Source: an archaeon (GTDB taxonomy: Archaea; Thermoproteota; Nitrososphaeria_A; Caldarchaeales; Wolframiiraptoraceae). From it: a stretch of DNA of 8,777 nt. The notes under the pieces are model-generated. The model made no database searches and was not told the origin of the DNA. It saw only the letters and a program-made list of their open reading frames with translations. Location of the stretch: the NCBI GenBank assembly GCA_029258815.1, contig JAPDJZ010000153.1:1-8777 (forward strand). The letters are read 5' to 3'. Position numbers and translations under genes: made by a program. Positions 6,603 through 8,777 of this stretch are shown piece by piece. The stretch's first letter is position 1, and each line of letters starts with the position of its first letter.

Positions 6603-7259
6603 ATGAGCGAGTTCGAGCTTTTCTCGGAGGACGAGCTCAAGCAGGAGATAATCAGGGTTTCGAAGACCCTTTACGAGAGATCGCTTATCACGGCTCTGGG
6701 AGGCAATATCAGCGCGAGGATCCCGGGCGCGAGCGAGTTCTGGATCACCCCGAGCCAGGTGTTTAAGGGCGCCTTGAAGCCCGACGACCTCGTGAAGCTC
6801 AACCTAGATGGGGAGATAGTCGAGGGGCTGCTTAAGCCTTCGATCGAGTGGCCTATGCACGCCGCGGTTTACAAGGTGAGGCCGGATGTCAGCGCCCTCG
6901 TCCACGCCCACAACCCGATGGTCTTGGGGCTGAGCTTGGCGGGAAAGAAGCTCAAGACGACGATAACCGACGAGGCCGTCCTACTGCTTAGGAGGATAGA
7001 GGAGGTTGAGTTCAAGTTTCCGGGAACGAAGTATCTGGCGGAGGCCGTCGCGGATGCCGCTTCGAGGGGGGCTAGGGCCATAATCCTGAAGAACCACGGA
7101 GTTCTGGGGTTAGGGACGAACATCCTTGAAGCGGAGGCGATAGTCGAGCTCCTCGAGGCGATAGCGACCATAGAGTTCGTGTGCTACACCCTTGGTAAGG
7201 AGCCCACCGAGATCCCGCCGGAGGAGATCGAGGTCGCGAAGAAGTATTGGGGGCTTTAA
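6603..7259 (+). CDS. fucA: Class II (zinc) aldolase, probable L-fuculose-1-phosphate aldolase
   Basis: This 218-residue protein is a metal-dependent class II aldolase of the FucA/AraD/RhaD fold, expected to split L-fuculose 1-phosphate into DHAP and L-lactaldehyde. Visible active-site elements are GGNISAR (33-39) for phosphate binding, the catalytic Glu82 in SIEW, zinc ligands His101 and His103 in VHAHNP, and the third zinc ligand His165 in LKNHGVLGLG. The length is close to E. coli FucA (about 215) and shorter than RhaD. The ATG at 6603 has no Shine-Dalgarno in front but lies about 34 bases from the centre of an AT-rich TATA-like element, fitting a leaderless or very short leader transcript. 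It is divergent from fucK and four bases ahead of the second AOR gene, so both are probably one transcript. D-ribulose-1-phosphate (giving glycolaldehyde) is a plausible second substrate. AraD-type epimerase activity is less likely beside a FucK-like kinase. Confidence 0.82.
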   Translation: MSEFELFSEDELKQEIIRVSKTLYERSLITALGGNISARIPGASEFWITPSQVFKGALKPDDLVKLNLDGEIVEGLLKPSIEWPMHAAVYKVRPDVSALVHAHNPMVLGLSLAGKKLKTTITDEAVLLLRRIEEVEFKFPGTKYLAEAVADAASRGARAIILKNHGVLGLGTNILEAEAIVELLEAIATIEFVCYTLGKEPTEIPPEEIEVAKKYWGL

Positions 7260-7263
7260 GCCC

Positions 7264-8777
7264 ATGAAGTGCTATCGGGGTAAGGTAGCCTACGTGGATC
7301 TCGGCAACGGGAAGATCGAGGCGAGGGAGATTCCCGAGGACGATCTGCTGAGCTTCATCGGGGGAACCGGCCTCGCCGCTAGGCTCGTCTTCGACCTAGT
7401 TGATCCGAGAGCCGACCCGCTCTCGCCCGAGAACGCTCTGGTCTTCATGACCGGGGCGCTGACTGGAACCATGATGATAACGAGCGCTAGGATGACCGTC
7501 GCCGCGAAGTCTCCGCTAACCCGGGGCTGGGGCGAGGCTCACGCCGGGGGCTTCTGGGGCGTGGAGCTGAAGAAAGCGGGCTATGACGGGGTGGTGGTGG
7601 TCGGCAGGGCTGAGAAGCCGACCTACATCTACATCCACGACGAGGAGATAGAGCTGGGGGACGCGGGCGGGCTCTGGGGCCTAGACGCCTACGAAGCGGA
7701 TGTGGAGCTTAAGAAGAGCCTAGGCGGCGGGGTTAGAACCGCCGTGATAGGCCCCGCGGGGGAGAGGCTCGTGAACCTGGCCGGGATAATCTTTGACGCT
7801 AGGCCCGATGGCCCAAGGGTCGCCGGGAGGACGGGCATGGGCGCGGTCATGGGTTCCAAGAACCTTAAGGCTATAGCGGTTAAGGGGTCCGGGAGGGTTG
7901 AGGTCGCTGATCCCGCTAGGCTCCGGGAATACCTGAGGAGGATAATCCCCTCGATAATGTCTTTCCCGACTACCCAGCTCTACGCGACCTACGGGACGAC
8001 GGCCGAGGTGGCGCCGCTCTACGGCTACGGGGACCTGCCGATAAAGAACTTCAGCCTCGGGGTCTGGGATGGGGTGAAGAGCCTAGAGGCGGATGCCGTC
8101 GCGAAGAAGATCGTTAAGGGCCATAGAGCCTGCTTCAACTGCCCGATCGGATGCTGGAGGTACGTGGAGTGCGAGGTTGATGGGGAGAGGGTCGTCGGCA
8201 GGGCCGTCGAATACGAAAGCCTGGGAGCGCTCGGATCCCTTCTAATGATAAGCGACCCGGCTAAGGTTGCTAAGCTTCATCAGCTATGCAATAAGCTCGG
8301 GATAGACGTAATCTCCGCCGGGGTTACGATAGCCTGGCTGATCGAATCCTATGAGAGGGGGCTGATCGGCGAGGAGAAGCTGGAGGGGCTCAGGCCCAAG
8401 TGGGGGGATCACAGGGTCGTCGAGAAGCTGCTCGAGCTAATGGCCGAGAGGAGGGGGATAGGCGAGCTTCTAGCTAAGGGCGTTAGGGAGGCGTCTAAGA
8501 ACGTCGAGGGATCCGAGGCGTTCGCAATGCATTCGAAGGGGCTTGAGATACCCATGCACGATCCCAGAGCCTTCAAGGGCATGGGGCTGCAGTACGCTAC
8601 GTCGAATAGGGGGGCGTGCCACCTATACGGGTTCGTTCTCAGGATCGAGCAGGGTGAGAGGGTAACCGACCTGGGAATACACGAGAGGGTTCACAGGTTC
8701 GACGTCGAGGGGAAGGGGCGGATCGTCGCGATAATGCAGGACTGGAGCGAGGTCGTCGAATCGATGGGGAGCTGCAA
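7264..8777 (+). CDS. Aldehyde:ferredoxin oxidoreductase family protein (AOR-2), 3' end cut by the window
   Basis: The reading frame is open from ATG at 7264 to the window edge (504 complete codons; about 100 more expected). It begins MKCYRGKVAYVDLG, the standard AOR N-terminus, then GALTG (64-68), EAHAGGFWG (91-99) and GRTGMGAVMGSKNLK (188-202). The cluster motif CxxCxxxC is Cys290, Cys293 and Cys297. NKLGIDVIS (343-351) corresponds to the first pterin motif, and HDPRAFKGMGLQYATSNRGACHLYG (432-456) contains the classical AOR block. The fourth cluster ligand is Cys504 in ESMGSC, the last full codon; the usual DxxGLC is altered to ExxGSC. It is clearly closer to the classical AOR of Pyrococcus than AOR-1 is. 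It starts four bases after the fucA stop without a convincing Shine-Dalgarno, so translation is probably coupled to fucA. L-lactaldehyde or glycolaldehyde, the FucA products, are the natural candidate substrates (inference). Confidence 0.93.
   Translation, partial: MKCYRGKVAYVDLGNGKIEAREIPEDDLLSFIGGTGLAARLVFDLVDPRADPLSPENALVFMTGALTGTMMITSARMTVAAKSPLTRGWGEAHAGGFWGVELKKAGYDGVVVVGRAEKPTYIYIHDEEIELGDAGGLWGLDAYEADVELKKSLGGGVRTAVIGPAGERLVNLAGIIFDARPDGPRVAGRTGMGAVMGSKNLKAIAVKGSGRVEVADPARLREYLRRIIPSIMSFPTTQLYATYGTTAEVAPLYGYGDLPIKNFSLGVWDGVKSLEADAVAKKIVKGHRACFNCPIGCWRYVECEVDGERVVGRAVEYESLGALGSLLMISDPAKVAKLHQLCNKLGIDVISAGVTIAWLIESYERGLIGEEKLEGLRPKWGDHRVVEKLLELMAERRGIGELLAKGVREASKNVEGSEAFAMHSKGLEIPMHDPRAFKGMGLQYATSNRGACHLYGFVLRIEQGERVTDLGIHERVHRFDVEGKGRIVAIMQDWSEVVESMGSC

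Noticed and set aside
7290..7472. 60-codon minus-strand frame at the AOR-2 start
   Set aside because: It is antisense to the clearly coding N-terminal part of AOR-2 and shows no independent evidence of coding.

Overview
The window looks like a compact piece of a chromosome from an anaerobic, probably hyperthermophilic archaeon, most likely of the Thermoproteota and their relatives. The signs are two tungstopterin aldehyde:ferredoxin oxidoreductases (AORs), heavy use of AGG (Arg) and ATA (Ile) codons, archaeal TATA-type promoter elements, GGAGG/GGTGA ribosome sites inside operons and an apparently leaderless operon head. A finer taxonomic call cannot be supported from the sequence. Seven protein genes fill almost all of it. 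There are no RNA genes, mobile elements, CRISPR arrays or long repeats, and no non-coding stretch longer than about 95 bases.

Layout. 4-1770 (+) is a first AOR-family gene. It meets, tail to tail with stop codons sharing CTAG, a minus-strand block transcribed from right to left: fucK (5002-6510), etfB (4119-4916), etfA (3115-4122) and a GlcD/D-lactate-dehydrogenase-type flavoprotein (1767-3143). etfB, etfA and glcD overlap one another and form one operon, with a candidate promoter and a leader hairpin in the 85-base gap after fucK. A 92-base divergent promoter region (6511-6602) separates fucK from a plus-strand operon of fucA (6603-7259) and a second AOR-family gene (7264 to beyond the window end).

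How the genes may work together (inference). FucK and FucA would turn L-fuculose (or D-ribulose) into DHAP plus L-lactaldehyde (or glycolaldehyde). An AOR would oxidise that aldehyde to the 2-hydroxyacid while reducing ferredoxin. The GlcD-type flavoprotein with a bifurcating-type EtfAB could then oxidise the hydroxyacid to pyruvate (or glyoxylate), using the reduced ferredoxin to drive electrons onto NAD+ (electron confurcation, as in the Acetobacterium Ldh-EtfAB system). The ferredoxin made by the AOR would equal the ferredoxin used by the dehydrogenase. This would be a closed, ferredoxin-balanced route from a deoxy-sugar to DHAP and pyruvate. The individual families are well supported by motifs; the combined pathway is a hypothesis.
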